Assembly: GCA_026705445.1 (NCBI GenBank)
Contig: JAPPAR010000019.1
Location: 124,001-188,000, forward strand
Length of the DNA: 64,000 bases
Reading direction: 5' to 3'
Origin: Candidatus Dadabacteria bacterium
Lineage (GTDB): Bacteria; Desulfobacterota_D; UBA1144; Nemesobacterales; Nemesobacteraceae
In this document: positions 32,474 to 41,241 of the stretch, in pieces
How positions within the stretch are numbered: the stretch's first letter is position 1
How the letters are laid out: the number at the start of each line of letters is the position of its first letter
Notes under the pieces: model-generated
Database searches by the model: none
What the model was told of the DNA's origin: nothing
Seen by the model: only the letters and a program-made list of their open reading frames with translations
Translations under genes and position numbers: made by a program

Positions 32474-33497
32474 AGTGATCTCAAAACTTGTGGAAGGCGG
32501 GGATCTCTCTGAGAGAGAGGTGACTGCGGTCTTTGACCTTATGATGGAGGGGAAACTTCCCGAGACTCAGATGGCCGCCTTTCTTACGGCTCTTCGCATT
32601 AAGGGGGAAACCGTTTCCGAGATAACCGGCGTGGCGAAGGCCCTTCTGGGCAAGGCGGAAAAGATAGACTGCGACAGGGAAACCGCAGTGGACCTCTGCG
32701 GGACCGGCGGCGACGGAAGCGGGACGTTTAACATATCCACAACCGCCGCCTTCATAGTCTCGGGAGCAGGAGTCACGGTCGCAAAACACGGAAACAGGTC
32801 GGTTTCAAGCCCGGTCGGAAGCGCGGACGTTCTGGAAGCGCTTGGAGTAAAAATAGATATCTCCCCGTCTCTCGCGCAGAAATGTCTTCTGGAAGCGGGC
32901 ATAGCTTTTCTTTTCGCTCCCGTATATCACCCCGCCATGAGGAATGTCGCCAAGTGCAGAAAGGATCTCGGAATAAGGACTGTTTTTAATCTGATAGGTC
33001 CCGTGGTAAATCCCGCGGGAGTGAGAAATCAGGTTATGGGAGTCTACTCACCGCAGCTTCTCGTTTCTGTTGCCGAAGTGCTTAAAAATCTGGGTTCGCA
33101 GAAGGTGATGGTGATTCACGGAGAAGGGTGCATGGACGAGATAACCGTTACGGGGAGCACGAAAGTGGCCGAACTTCGCGACGGCGAAATCGCCGAGTAC
33201 GATCTGCACCCCGAAGATTTCGGCGTGAAAATACACTCCCGCGAGGAGCTCACAGGCGGCACAAGCGCGGCCGAAAATGCGGAGATAACCCTCTCTGTGC
33301 TCGAAGGAGGGGATGGCGGCGCGAAAACAGACGCAAGCCTGCTTAACGCCATGGCTGCCATATACGTTTCAGGCAACGCGGCGAGCCTTTCGGAAGCACT
33401 AGTTCTGGCCAGAGATTCTCTTTTGAGCGGTGCCGCGCGCAGGAAGCTTGAGATGCTCGTTGAAATTACCAACCGTAACCAGCCGAATGATTCTTGA
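32463..33497 (+). CDS. trpD: Anthranilate phosphoribosyltransferase
   Basis: Second step of tryptophan synthesis, transferring phosphoribosyl from PRPP to anthranilate. The glycine-rich CGTGGDGSGTFNIST (about residue 78), KHGNRSVSSPVGSADVLEALG and GVRNQVMGVYSP are all conserved. 344 residues. It overlaps nusB by 11 bases and trpC by 11 bases, so three consecutive genes are translationally linked. The other trp genes are not in the window. Confidence 0.96.
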   Translation: MINEVISKLVEGGDLSEREVTAVFDLMMEGKLPETQMAAFLTALRIKGETVSEITGVAKALLGKAEKIDCDRETAVDLCGTGGDGSGTFNISTTAAFIVSGAGVTVAKHGNRSVSSPVGSADVLEALGVKIDISPSLAQKCLLEAGIAFLFAPVYHPAMRNVAKCRKDLGIRTVFNLIGPVVNPAGVRNQVMGVYSPQLLVSVAEVLKNLGSQKVMVIHGEGCMDEITVTGSTKVAELRDGEIAEYDLHPEDFGVKIHSREELTGGTSAAENAEITLSVLEGGDGGAKTDASLLNAMAAIYVSGNAASLSEALVLARDSLLSGAARRKLEMLVEITNRNQPNDS

Positions 33498-34260
33498 CGA
33501 CATAGTTGCGTATAAAAGGCAGGAACTGGATGAGGCGAAAAAAAAGCTTCCTCTCGGGGAACTCGTGTCTGCCTCCGCGGACCGTTCACCGGCCATTGAT
33601 TTCGCCGCTCTTCACGCAGAGACACGCGGGGTGAAAATAATATCGGAAATAAAGCGGGCTTCTCCCTCCAAGGGTGTCATAAGGGATGATTTCGACCATC
33701 TCTCCATTGCCCGGGAGTATGAAGCCTCGGGGGCCTTCGCGCTTTCGGTTCTTACCGACCGCAGGTTCTTCGGAGGCGATATTTCCTATCTCTCCGATAT
33801 AAGAACTCACTCGGCGCTTCCGATTCTGAGAAAGGATTTCACCATAGACCCCTACCAGATCTATGAGGCAAGGTGCCACGGGGCCGACCTCGTGCTGCTT
33901 ATAGTCGCCGTATTGGACCGCGGGCAGATAGAGGAATATCTTTCCCTCGCGCGCTCCCTCGGGATGAACTGCATCGTTGAGGTGCACGGCGAGGAGGAAC
34001 TGGAGACCGCCCTGCTGGCGGGGGGCCAAATAATCGGCATAAATAACAGGGATCTTCGGACATTCGACGTTTCGCTTGATGTCTCAAAGAGGCTCTCCGC
34101 CATGGTGCCCGAAGGGAAAATCGTAATAAGTGAAAGCGGCATATCGTCAGTTGCTGACATGGAGGGACTTATGGCCTGCGGTATAGACACTTTTCTTATA
34201 GGAGAAACGTTCATGAGAGCAAAAAGCCCCGGAGAGGCCCTTCGCGCTCTTCTTTGCTGA
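33487..34260 (+). CDS. trpC: Indole-3-glycerol-phosphate synthase
   Basis: TIM-barrel enzyme closing the indole ring in tryptophan synthesis. IISEIKRASPSKG holds the catalytic Glu/Lys pair, LPILRKDFTIDPYQIYEA and GINNRDLRTFDVSLD are typical, and SESGISSVADM forms the phosphate site. The ATG at 33487 (MILDDIVAYK) matches the family start and gives 257 residues. Monofunctional, with no PRAI domain. Confidence 0.96.
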   Translation: MILDDIVAYKRQELDEAKKKLPLGELVSASADRSPAIDFAALHAETRGVKIISEIKRASPSKGVIRDDFDHLSIAREYEASGAFALSVLTDRRFFGGDISYLSDIRTHSALPILRKDFTIDPYQIYEARCHGADLVLLIVAVLDRGQIEEYLSLARSLGMNCIVEVHGEEELETALLAGGQIIGINNRDLRTFDVSLDVSKRLSAMVPEGKIVISESGISSVADMEGLMACGIDTFLIGETFMRAKSPGEALRALLC

Positions 34261-34598
34261 TGGAGTGTTTGTGGAGCATGCGTGGAAGAAAAAAACCCTG
34301 GCTGGCGGTACTGCTCTCCCTTTTTTTCCCGGGACTGGGACAGCTCTACAACGGGCAGTTCTCTAAGGCCGTCTCGATATTCGCTCTTATAATAATAGTG
34401 AACGTTCTCTCCCGTGAGCCGCTTGAGGTTTTCCTTGAATTTGCGGACACCCGGACGCTTGAAGATGTTCCCCGCTCTACGCTTACTCTCGTTGCCGGGT
34501 ATTCTCTTGCGACGCTTTTCATTGCGGGGATATCCATTTATGACGCTAGCGTGACGGCCAGGAAAATAAATCTTGATATCGAAGAAAAACAGCCTTGA
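34260..34598 (+). CDS. Small membrane protein with PGLGQLYNGQ motif
   Basis: About 112 residues with two or three membrane segments. The first contains LFFPGLGQLYNGQFSKA, a motif seen in TM2-like and DUF5683-type small membrane proteins of unknown function. The C-terminus is charged and cytosolic. ATG 34260 overlaps the trpC stop (TGATG); an in-frame ATG at 34278 is also possible. Role unknown. Confidence 0.6.
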   Translation: MECLWSMRGRKKPWLAVLLSLFFPGLGQLYNGQFSKAVSIFALIIIVNVLSREPLEVFLEFADTRTLEDVPRSTLTLVAGYSLATLFIAGISIYDASVTARKINLDIEEKQP

Positions 34599-34613
34599 GG
34601 AGGAAAAAGACAG

Positions 34614-35126
34614 ATGGAAAGAGAAAATGCTGTAAAGCTGAAGGGGGCTCCGCTTACCCTTATCGGTCCTGAACTGAAAAGAGGTGATCAGGCTCCCGAT
34701 TTCAGGTGCGTGGAGAACTTGGGAAGCGAGGTAAGCCTTGAGAATTTCGGCAATGATGTGAAGGTGTTCAACGTGGTGGTTTCGGTGGATACGCCGGTCT
34801 GCGATGTTCAGATCAGGAGGTTCAACGAGGAAGCGGCGACGCTTTCTGATTCGGTCCGGATAGTAACGGTGAGCATGGATCTTCCGTTCGCCCAGAGCCG
34901 CTACTGCGGGGCCGCGGAGGTGGATAGGGTAGGGACGGCGTCAGATTACCAGTACGCCTCTTTCGGAGAGGCATATGGCGTGCTTATAAAGGAGAACAGG
35001 CTTCTTGCCCGCGCGATTTTCGTTGTGGGTCGCGATAACGTGATTGAGCACGTTGAGTACGTTGAAGACATAGTGAATGAACCGGATTATGACGCGGCGC
35101 TTGAGGCCATAAAATCAATAGGGTAG
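34614..35126 (+). CDS. tpx: Thiol peroxidase (Tpx, atypical 2-Cys peroxiredoxin)
   Basis: Reduces hydroperoxides with thioredoxin. The peroxidatic Cys63 lies in VDTPVCDVQIRRFN and the resolving Cys98 in SRYCGAAEVD, at the usual spacing for Tpx. The N-terminal GAPLTLIGPELKRGDQAPDF is typical. 170 residues. First of three peroxiredoxin genes in 2.2 kb, with trxB elsewhere in the window as probable electron source. Confidence 0.95.
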   Translation: MERENAVKLKGAPLTLIGPELKRGDQAPDFRCVENLGSEVSLENFGNDVKVFNVVVSVDTPVCDVQIRRFNEEAATLSDSVRIVTVSMDLPFAQSRYCGAAEVDRVGTASDYQYASFGEAYGVLIKENRLLARAIFVVGRDNVIEHVEYVEDIVNEPDYDAALEAIKSIG

Positions 35127-35136
35127 AGGGGAAGTT

Positions 35137-35601
35137 ATGGGAAGAAGTCTTGAGATAGGGAGCCAGGCTCCTGATTTTGAAGCCGAAACCTACGGGGCGG
35201 AGAAGGTAAGGCTGAGCGATTTTTACTCTAAAGGGACGGTTGTGCTTTACTTTTATCCCAAGGACAGCACTACAGGCTGCATCATGGAAGCCTGTTCGCT
35301 TCGCGATGCTGAGGGGGAACTTGCGTCTCTCGGGGTAAAGGTTCTGGGGGTAAGCACAGACGGGGTAAAGTCCCATGAGAAGTTCAGAGACAGGTTTTCA
35401 CTCAACTTCCCGCTGCTCAGCGACAAAAAAAGGAAGATAGTGGATCTTTACGGGGCAAGGTGGAAGCTTATCCCCATTGTTGCCCGCAGGACCACATTTC
35501 TTATAGAGAAAGGTGGCAGGATAGCGTATATTTGGGACAAGGTTAAACCCTCTTCCCACGCCGAAGAGGTGCTGGGCAAGGTAAAAGAACTGGGTCTCTG
35601 A
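35137..35601 (+). CDS. bcp: Bcp-type peroxiredoxin with altered active-site motif
   Basis: Thioredoxin-fold peroxiredoxin of the BCP/PrxQ group (154 residues). Cys48 and Cys53 lie in STTGCIMEACSLRD. The family consensus around the peroxidatic Cys is NTPGCTKEAC, so Pro and Thr beside it have changed here. The essential PxxxTxxC spacing is kept. Very similar to the gene at 36294-36752, from which it differs mainly at this motif and at KLIPIVARRTTF. A specialised or weakened peroxidase is possible. Confidence 0.9.
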   Translation: MGRSLEIGSQAPDFEAETYGAEKVRLSDFYSKGTVVLYFYPKDSTTGCIMEACSLRDAEGELASLGVKVLGVSTDGVKSHEKFRDRFSLNFPLLSDKKRKIVDLYGARWKLIPIVARRTTFLIEKGGRIAYIWDKVKPSSHAEEVLGKVKELGL

Positions 35602-35646
35602 GTGGTGAACAGGGCGTATAATTTCCGATAGGAGAGAAGTTTTACC

Positions 35647-35904
35647 ATGGAACTTGTTGGACTGGCGATCGCGTTTATAGTTGCTTTCTGGGTTTACACG
35701 GATGCAAAAAGCAGGGGCAAAACCACGGGGAAGGCGTTTTTGTGGTTCCTCGGCGTGTTTTTCGTCCTCATACTGTTTCTGCCGCTTTGGCTTATAACGA
35801 GGCCCAAGGTGAAGCTTTGCCCTTACTGTGGCGAATACTACGAATACGGAGAATCTGATGGCTTGTGCCCCGAATGCGGTGTTGAGTCGCAGGCGGGGGA
35901 ATGA
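35647..35904 (+). CDS. Small membrane protein with C-terminal zinc ribbon
   Basis: 85 residues: two membrane helices (about 3-18 and 29-50) and a cytosolic tail with CPYCGEYY...CPECG, a four-Cys zinc ribbon. No named family that I recognise. A Shine-Dalgarno (ggaga) precedes ATG 35647. It lies between the two bcp paralogues with the SufT-like gene. Confidence 0.65.
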   Translation: MELVGLAIAFIVAFWVYTDAKSRGKTTGKAFLWFLGVFFVLILFLPLWLITRPKVKLCPYCGEYYEYGESDGLCPECGVESQAGE

Positions 35905-35931
35905 TATTTTTCAAGGAAAGGTTTTTTTTCG

Positions 35932-36255
35932 ATGAACGGGACGACTGAAAAACCCGGAGTTACCGAAGATGACGTGATGGAGATTCTCGGCGACATATAC
36001 GATCCCGAGATACCCATAGATATAGTCAATCTGGGACTTGTTTACCGGGTTGCCATAGAAGATTCCAGGGTGAATATCGATATGACTATGACGTCTCCCG
36101 GATGTCCCGCCGCAACACAGATAGTTGCCGAGGCCAAGTACCTTGTCGAGGAACTTGACGGGGTCTCCGAAGTGAACATCGAGATCGTGTGGGATCCGCC
36201 CTGGGATCCGGGAAAGATGAGCGAAGCGGCAAAGGAAAGCCTGGGGATGTTCTGA
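35932..36255 (+). CDS. MIP18/SufT-like iron-sulfur assembly factor
   Basis: DUF59-family protein (107 residues) implicated in Fe-S cluster delivery. Family features: MEILGDIYDPEIPIDIVNLG, VYRVAIEDSRVNI and MTMTSPGCPAATQI with the conserved Cys, then VWDPPWDPGKMSEAAKE. It resembles the stand-alone SufT/PaaD-like group. Flanked by the peroxiredoxin paralogues, which fits oxidant protection of cluster assembly, though that is inference. Confidence 0.9.
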   Translation: MNGTTEKPGVTEDDVMEILGDIYDPEIPIDIVNLGLVYRVAIEDSRVNIDMTMTSPGCPAATQIVAEAKYLVEELDGVSEVNIEIVWDPPWDPGKMSEAAKESLGMF

Positions 36256-36293
36256 TCCCCAGTGTTTTGTCGCCGTGACCAAGGAGGTTGGAA

Positions 36294-36752
36294 ATGGGAG
36301 AAAATCTTGAGATAGGGAGCCAGGCTCCTGATTTTGAAACTGAAACCTACGGAGCGGAGAAGATAAGGCTGAGCGACTTCTACTCTAAAGGAACCGTGGC
36401 GCTTTACTTCTATCCCAGAGACAACACTCCGGGCTGTACCAAGGAGGCCTGCTCGCTTCGCGACGCTGAGGGGGAGCTTGTGTCTCTCGGGGTGCAGATC
36501 CTTGGGGTAAGCACAGATGGAGTAAAGTCCCATGAGAACTTCAGAGACAAGTTTTCACTCAACTTCCCGCTGCTTAGCGACAAGAGCAGGGAGATAGTTA
36601 ATCTCTACGGGGTGAGAAGCAAGTTTGACAGCGCCCGCAGGGTCACTTTTCTTATAGAAAAAGGTGGCAGAATAGCCCACATCTGGAACAAGGTAAAGAC
36701 CTCGTCTCACGCTGAAGAGGTAACCGAGAAGGTAAGGGAACTGGGTTTGTAG
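36294..36752 (+). CDS. bcp: Bcp-type peroxiredoxin
   Basis: Canonical BCP/PrxQ peroxiredoxin (152 residues). Peroxidatic Cys48 lies in NTPGCTKEACS and the resolving candidate is Cys53. ATG 36294 is preferred to the TTG at 36288 because aaggagg ends 6 bases upstream. It is a close paralogue of 35137-35601; the duplication encloses the zinc-ribbon and SufT-like genes. Confidence 0.94.
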   Translation: MGENLEIGSQAPDFETETYGAEKIRLSDFYSKGTVALYFYPRDNTPGCTKEACSLRDAEGELVSLGVQILGVSTDGVKSHENFRDKFSLNFPLLSDKSREIVNLYGVRSKFDSARRVTFLIEKGGRIAHIWNKVKTSSHAEEVTEKVRELGL

Positions 36753-36771
36753 CTCTCCTGCCGCGAATTTG

Positions 36772-37527
36772 ATGAAGGATCTTCCCAAAGCCGTTTTCAT
36801 AACCGGCACCGACACGGGAGTGGGGAAAACCGTGGTTACCGCGGCGCTTGCAGCCCTTCTTTCCGAAAAAGGCCTTGCGACCGGAGTAATAAAGCCGTTT
36901 CAGACCGGAACGGATCTCGAAGGTCTGAGCGACGCCGAGTTTATCTACGCATTTCTGGGAAGGGACTGCGTGATGTCGGAGGTTTCTCCCTGCCGCCTGA
37001 AAGTCCCTCTTTCTCCCTATCGCGCAGCCGCGATTGAGGGGACTGATATTCCTCTTGAGAAAATAATAGAACATACGCGGGATTACATATCCCGAAACGA
37101 GGTAACCCTGGTTGAAGGCGCGGGAGGTCTCTGCGTGCCTGTTACCGGGAGTTATATGATGGCTGACCTTGCCGTTTCCCTCGATGCGCCGATGGTTATC
37201 GTCGCGCGCCCGGGGCTCGGCACCCTTAACCATACCGGCCTTTCGCTTGAGTACGCGAGGCAAAGGGGCGCAGATGTGCTCGGGGTGGTGATAAACGGGT
37301 TTCCGGGGACTGCGGACGTGGCTTCAGCGACCAATCCCGCCGTCTTTAGGGATGTTTTCTCGGTGGACATACTCGGGGTGCTGCCCCATTTCCCGGGGCT
37401 TGACGTCGAAGGCGGCTCCTTTTCCGGACTCAGGGGTATTGGGGAGAGCTGTTTTCCCCCTCTTTTCGGAGGCAAATTCTCAGAGGATGTCTTTTTAGAG
37501 GAACTTTCCCGGAAAGCGGATTGGTGA
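36772..37527 (+). CDS. bioD: Dethiobiotin synthetase
   Basis: ATP-dependent carboxylase forming the ureido ring of dethiobiotin in biotin synthesis. The P-loop GTDTGVGKTVVTAAL is near residue 11, KPFQTG follows, and VEGAGGLCVPVT is the conserved acidic/glycine loop. ATG 36772 gives 251 residues. No other bio genes are nearby. Confidence 0.93.
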   Translation: MKDLPKAVFITGTDTGVGKTVVTAALAALLSEKGLATGVIKPFQTGTDLEGLSDAEFIYAFLGRDCVMSEVSPCRLKVPLSPYRAAAIEGTDIPLEKIIEHTRDYISRNEVTLVEGAGGLCVPVTGSYMMADLAVSLDAPMVIVARPGLGTLNHTGLSLEYARQRGADVLGVVINGFPGTADVASATNPAVFRDVFSVDILGVLPHFPGLDVEGGSFSGLRGIGESCFPPLFGGKFSEDVFLEELSRKADW

Positions 37528-37536
37528 TTTCTCCCA

Positions 37537-37565
37537 GGCCGTAACTGCTCCGCGTCGGCTTTTTT
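37537..37565 (+). terminator. Weak intrinsic terminator after bioD
   Basis: GGCCG pairs with CGGCT (one G-U) around a 14-base loop, followed by six T. The stem is short and the loop long. It sits between bioD and the promoter of the next operon. Confidence 0.32.
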
Positions 37566-37606
37566 CTTTAAAGTTTTACGGTTTTTCCAAAGCGGTTTCT
37601 GAGTTC

Positions 37607-37634
37607 TTGACAGATTTGAAGAACTTGCTAATAA
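37607..37634 (+). promoter_or_regulatory. Promoter for the alternative complex III operon
   Basis: Perfect TTGACA (37607-37612), 16 bases, TAATAA (37629-37634); alternative -10 registers within TAATAATAC are possible. It lies 57 bases before actA. Confidence 0.52.
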
Positions 37635-37690
37635 TACTAGCCCATTAATCTGCTTCCTGATTAATAAACCCGTTTTTAAGCAAGTTCAAG

Positions 37691-38287
37691 ATGAAGAGAG
37701 AGAGATTTCTGCCTATTGCTATAGCCGTTTTGCTTGTGATGGCGGGTTTTTACCTTTACGCCGAAACTGCCGAGAGCAGCGACAAGGGCCCCGCGCAGCC
37801 GGTTCTTTTCAGCCACAAGATACACGCCGGGGATAACCAGATACAATGTCAGACCTGCCACAGCTACACGGAAGTTTCTCCCCATCCCGGTATTCCCTCG
37901 GTGCAGAAGTGCATGGGATGTCATTCCTATGTTGCCGGAAGGGACGTTGAGTACACAACGCAGGGAGGGCAGACGATCAACATAAGAGAGGAGATAAACA
38001 AGGTAAAGGGTTACTGGCAAAGGCAGGAACCGATACCGTGGGTAAAGGTTACAGGAATGTACGGCACAACCTCCGCGGGAATGCCGGAGTTTGTACGTTT
38101 TAACCACAAAAGGCACATAAAGCGCGGATTTGAGTGCAGCACCTGCCACGGGGAAGTCGAGAAAATGGACGTGGTGCACAAGGCAGAGGACCTGACGATG
38201 GGATTCTGCATATCGTGTCATGAAGAAAACGCCGACAACGAGCAACATAAAACCGAACTTAAGGATTGTCTGACCTGTCATTACTAG
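37691..38287 (+). CDS. actA: Alternative complex III pentahaem cytochrome ActA
   Basis: Membrane-anchored periplasmic multihaem cytochrome c (198 residues) with five CxxCH sites at 53-57, 74-78, 149-153, 173-177 and 193-197, exactly the ActA count. An N-terminal helix (about 7-24) anchors it. In alternative complex III it forms the haem wire from the Fe-S subunit to the monohaem ActE. First gene of actABCDEF. Confidence 0.95.
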   Translation: MKRERFLPIAIAVLLVMAGFYLYAETAESSDKGPAQPVLFSHKIHAGDNQIQCQTCHSYTEVSPHPGIPSVQKCMGCHSYVAGRDVEYTTQGGQTINIREEINKVKGYWQRQEPIPWVKVTGMYGTTSAGMPEFVRFNHKRHIKRGFECSTCHGEVEKMDVVHKAEDLTMGFCISCHEENADNEQHKTELKDCLTCHY

Positions 38288-38301
38288 GCCGGAGGGGATA
38301 T

Positions 38302-41241
38302 ATGTCTCGGAAAGAAGATAAAACAAAAAACGGCATGAAGAGAAGAGATTTCCTGAAAGTGATCGGGGTAGCTGGTGGTACGGCAGCCGTTGCCGGAAGC
38401 TGCTCGGAGCCGGTGGAACAGATAATTCCTTACGTTATTCCTCCTGAAAACGTTATTCCCGGAGTACCCAAGTTCTACGCGACGACTTGCAGGGAGTGCT
38501 CGTCGGGATGCGGTCTCGTGGTGAAAAACCGCGAGGGACGTGCCATCAAGGTTGAAGGCAACCCCGAGAGTCCTATAAACAAGGGAAAGACATGCGCCAT
38601 GGGCCAGGCATCCCTACAGGGGCTCTACAATCCCGACAGGGTCCGTTCCCCGCTTGTACTCAACACTGAGATCCAGAGACTTCAGGCCATAGGCTGGGAG
38701 CGGGGAGAAGCAATCCTCGCGGAAAAACTGAATTCCCTCGGCTCGGGCAAGATTGTCTATCTGAGCAATAACGTTTCGGGAACTTACTCGAAGTTCGTTT
38801 CGGAATTCCTGAGACCTCTTCGAGGAAAGCACTACGTTTACGAGGCTTTCTCACACGAACCCATCAGAAAGGCTAATTCAATTGTTTTCGGAAGAGACGA
38901 GATCCCTTCCTACAGGATAGACAAGGCGGACTACCTTCTTTCATTCGGAGCTGATTATCTTGAAACGTGGCTTTCTGCGGTTTCAAACTCCATAGGATAT
39001 TCAAAGCTAAGAGACATAGATCACGGAAAAACCGGCAAGGTCGTTCATATAGAGCCGCGCTCCGGGATGACCGCTTCAAACGCCGATACGTGGATTGCGG
39101 CGAAACCGGGCACAGAGCAGTACCTCGCTCTCGCGATTGCCAACGTTATGATTTCAAGGGGGCTTAACAAGGTTGCCCCCGGGCTGATAGCCAGGATGGT
39201 TTCAGGATACACGCCCGAGAAAGTCGCGGCGCTCACCGAAGTGTCCTCGGACACAATAGAGAAAATCGCCCGGGACTTTGCTACCTCAAAAAGCCTGGCG
39301 ATAGGGGGCGGGGCGGCCAACACGGGATCAAACGCCACCGAGACCATTGTTGCCGTGAACATGCTTAACTACCTTGCCGGAAACATCGGCAAGACGGTTG
39401 ATTTCTCGGACCCTCTTTCAATCTCGGATGCAAGCAGCTTCAGCGACATGAAGAAGCTGGTGGAGGAAATGAGGTCAGGTGAGGTGGAAATTCTCATCGT
39501 TCATAACACAAACCCGGTTTTCACGCTTCCCGGGGAACTGAAAGTCGCCGAAGCACTTGAAAAAGTTCCGTTTGTCGTAAGCCTCTCTCCATTTCTTGAC
39601 GAGACTTCCGAGAAGGCGCATCTCGTACTTCCCGAAAGCACTTCCTTTGAGAGCTGGGGAGACTACAGCCCGAAAAAGAGCACAACCGGCATCACTCAGC
39701 CCGTCATGAGACCGGTTTTCAATACTAAATCCGCGGGCGACGCGCTGATCTCCGTTTCAAAGAATGTTGAGGCGCTTAAAAACACGTTTGCCGAGAAAAA
39801 ATACTACGACTACCTGAGAAGCGCCTGGAAGAAGAGGGCTGCGGCTCTCTCTCCCGGAACAGGCTTCGAGAGATTCTGGGAAAAACTTCTTGTAAAAGGT
39901 TCTGTGACGACCACTCCCGCACCCGTCAATGTAGCTCTTTCATCCAGGATAAGTTCCGTTTCTTTCCGCGATCCGCAGTTCCGCGGAGAAGGGGATTTTC
40001 ACCTGATTGCCTATCCGTCCCACAGGTTTCTTGACGGAAGGGGGGCGAACAAGCCATGGCTTCAGGAACTTCCCGATGCTCTTACCACTTCGGTATGGGA
40101 CTCTTGGCTTGAGATAAATCCCACCGTCGCGGCGAAAATGGGTCTTGAGGACGGTTCTTACGTCAAGGTCGATACCCCCGGGGGAAGTTTCGAGGTGCAG
40201 GTTTTCGTCTACGAGGGAATAAGGCCGGATACGATTGCCGTTCCGATCGGGCAGGGACACACTTCCTACGGAAGGTACGCGAAGGGAAGAGGCGTGAACC
40301 CCTTTGCTCTGCTGTCTGCGGCTACCGACGCGCTTTCAGGCGGGCCCTCGCTGCTTTCAACCAAGGCGAACGTTTCATCCCTCAGAAAAAGAGACCTGCT
40401 TGTAAGGACACAGTACACGAAAAGCCAGGGAGACCGCCACGTCGCCAAGACTGTCGCCCTTGACCAGATTGGCCATCATAACGGCGCCCATGGAGAGCAC
40501 CACTCGGAGCACCCTGACTTCTACCCGGAAAAAGAATATTCCAAGTACAGATGGGGAATGGCCATAGACCTTAATAAGTGCACCGGTTGCGGAGCCTGCG
40601 TGACCGCGTGTTCCGCGGAGAACAACATTCCCTTCGTAGGGAAGAAGCAGATTGCCAAGCGCCGCGAGATGAACTGGATTCGAATAGAGAGATTCTTTGA
40701 AAAAAACAGTGACGGAAGCCTTGACGTGAGGTTCCTGCCCATGCTCTGCCAGCAGTGCGGAAACGCACCTTGTGAGCCCGTATGTCCGGTTTTCGCGACT
40801 TACCACAACCACGAGGGCCTAAACGGCATGATATACAACCGCTGCGTGGGCACCAGATACTGCGCGAACAACTGCACCTACAAGGTAAGAAGGTTCAACT
40901 GGTATACCTACAAGTTTCCCGAGCCTCTTAACTGGCAGCTTAATCCCGACGTGACTGTAAGATCGAAGGGAATCATGGAAAAATGCACCTTCTGCGTTCA
41001 GAGGATAAGTTACGGGAAGGATCTCGCCAAGGATGAAGGAAGGCTTCTTCGCGACAGAGAGGTTCTTACTGCCTGCGAGCAGGCGTGTCCGAGCGACGCT
41101 ATAGTGTTCGGCAACCTGCTTGACGACAAAAGCAGGGCGTCTGTGCTGTCCGAGGACGAAAGGGGTTACAAGGTTCTCGAGGTGGTGAACACCAAGCCCG
41201 CGATTACCTATCTTAAGAAAGTGAAACAGGAAAGAGTTTGA
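38302..41241 (+). CDS. actB: Alternative complex III Fe-S/molybdopterin-like subunit ActB
   Basis: 979 residues, a fusion of a molybdopterin-oxidoreductase-like domain (without functional cofactor in characterised ACIII) and a ferredoxin domain. The twin-arginine signal RRDFLKVIG is at about residue 14. The N-terminal CRECSSGCG is followed far downstream by cluster motifs CTGCGACVTAC (about 760), CQQCGNAPCEPVCPV, CVGTRYCANNC and CTFCVQR/CEQACP. It is periplasm-facing and relays electrons from the quinol site toward the haems. ATG 38302 follows ggagg. Confidence 0.96.
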   Translation: MSRKEDKTKNGMKRRDFLKVIGVAGGTAAVAGSCSEPVEQIIPYVIPPENVIPGVPKFYATTCRECSSGCGLVVKNREGRAIKVEGNPESPINKGKTCAMGQASLQGLYNPDRVRSPLVLNTEIQRLQAIGWERGEAILAEKLNSLGSGKIVYLSNNVSGTYSKFVSEFLRPLRGKHYVYEAFSHEPIRKANSIVFGRDEIPSYRIDKADYLLSFGADYLETWLSAVSNSIGYSKLRDIDHGKTGKVVHIEPRSGMTASNADTWIAAKPGTEQYLALAIANVMISRGLNKVAPGLIARMVSGYTPEKVAALTEVSSDTIEKIARDFATSKSLAIGGGAANTGSNATETIVAVNMLNYLAGNIGKTVDFSDPLSISDASSFSDMKKLVEEMRSGEVEILIVHNTNPVFTLPGELKVAEALEKVPFVVSLSPFLDETSEKAHLVLPESTSFESWGDYSPKKSTTGITQPVMRPVFNTKSAGDALISVSKNVEALKNTFAEKKYYDYLRSAWKKRAAALSPGTGFERFWEKLLVKGSVTTTPAPVNVALSSRISSVSFRDPQFRGEGDFHLIAYPSHRFLDGRGANKPWLQELPDALTTSVWDSWLEINPTVAAKMGLEDGSYVKVDTPGGSFEVQVFVYEGIRPDTIAVPIGQGHTSYGRYAKGRGVNPFALLSAATDALSGGPSLLSTKANVSSLRKRDLLVRTQYTKSQGDRHVAKTVALDQIGHHNGAHGEHHSEHPDFYPEKEYSKYRWGMAIDLNKCTGCGACVTACSAENNIPFVGKKQIAKRREMNWIRIERFFEKNSDGSLDVRFLPMLCQQCGNAPCEPVCPVFATYHNHEGLNGMIYNRCVGTRYCANNCTYKVRRFNWYTYKFPEPLNWQLNPDVTVRSKGIMEKCTFCVQRISYGKDLAKDEGRLLRDREVLTACEQACPSDAIVFGNLLDDKSRASVLSEDERGYKVLEVVNTKPAITYLKKVKQERV

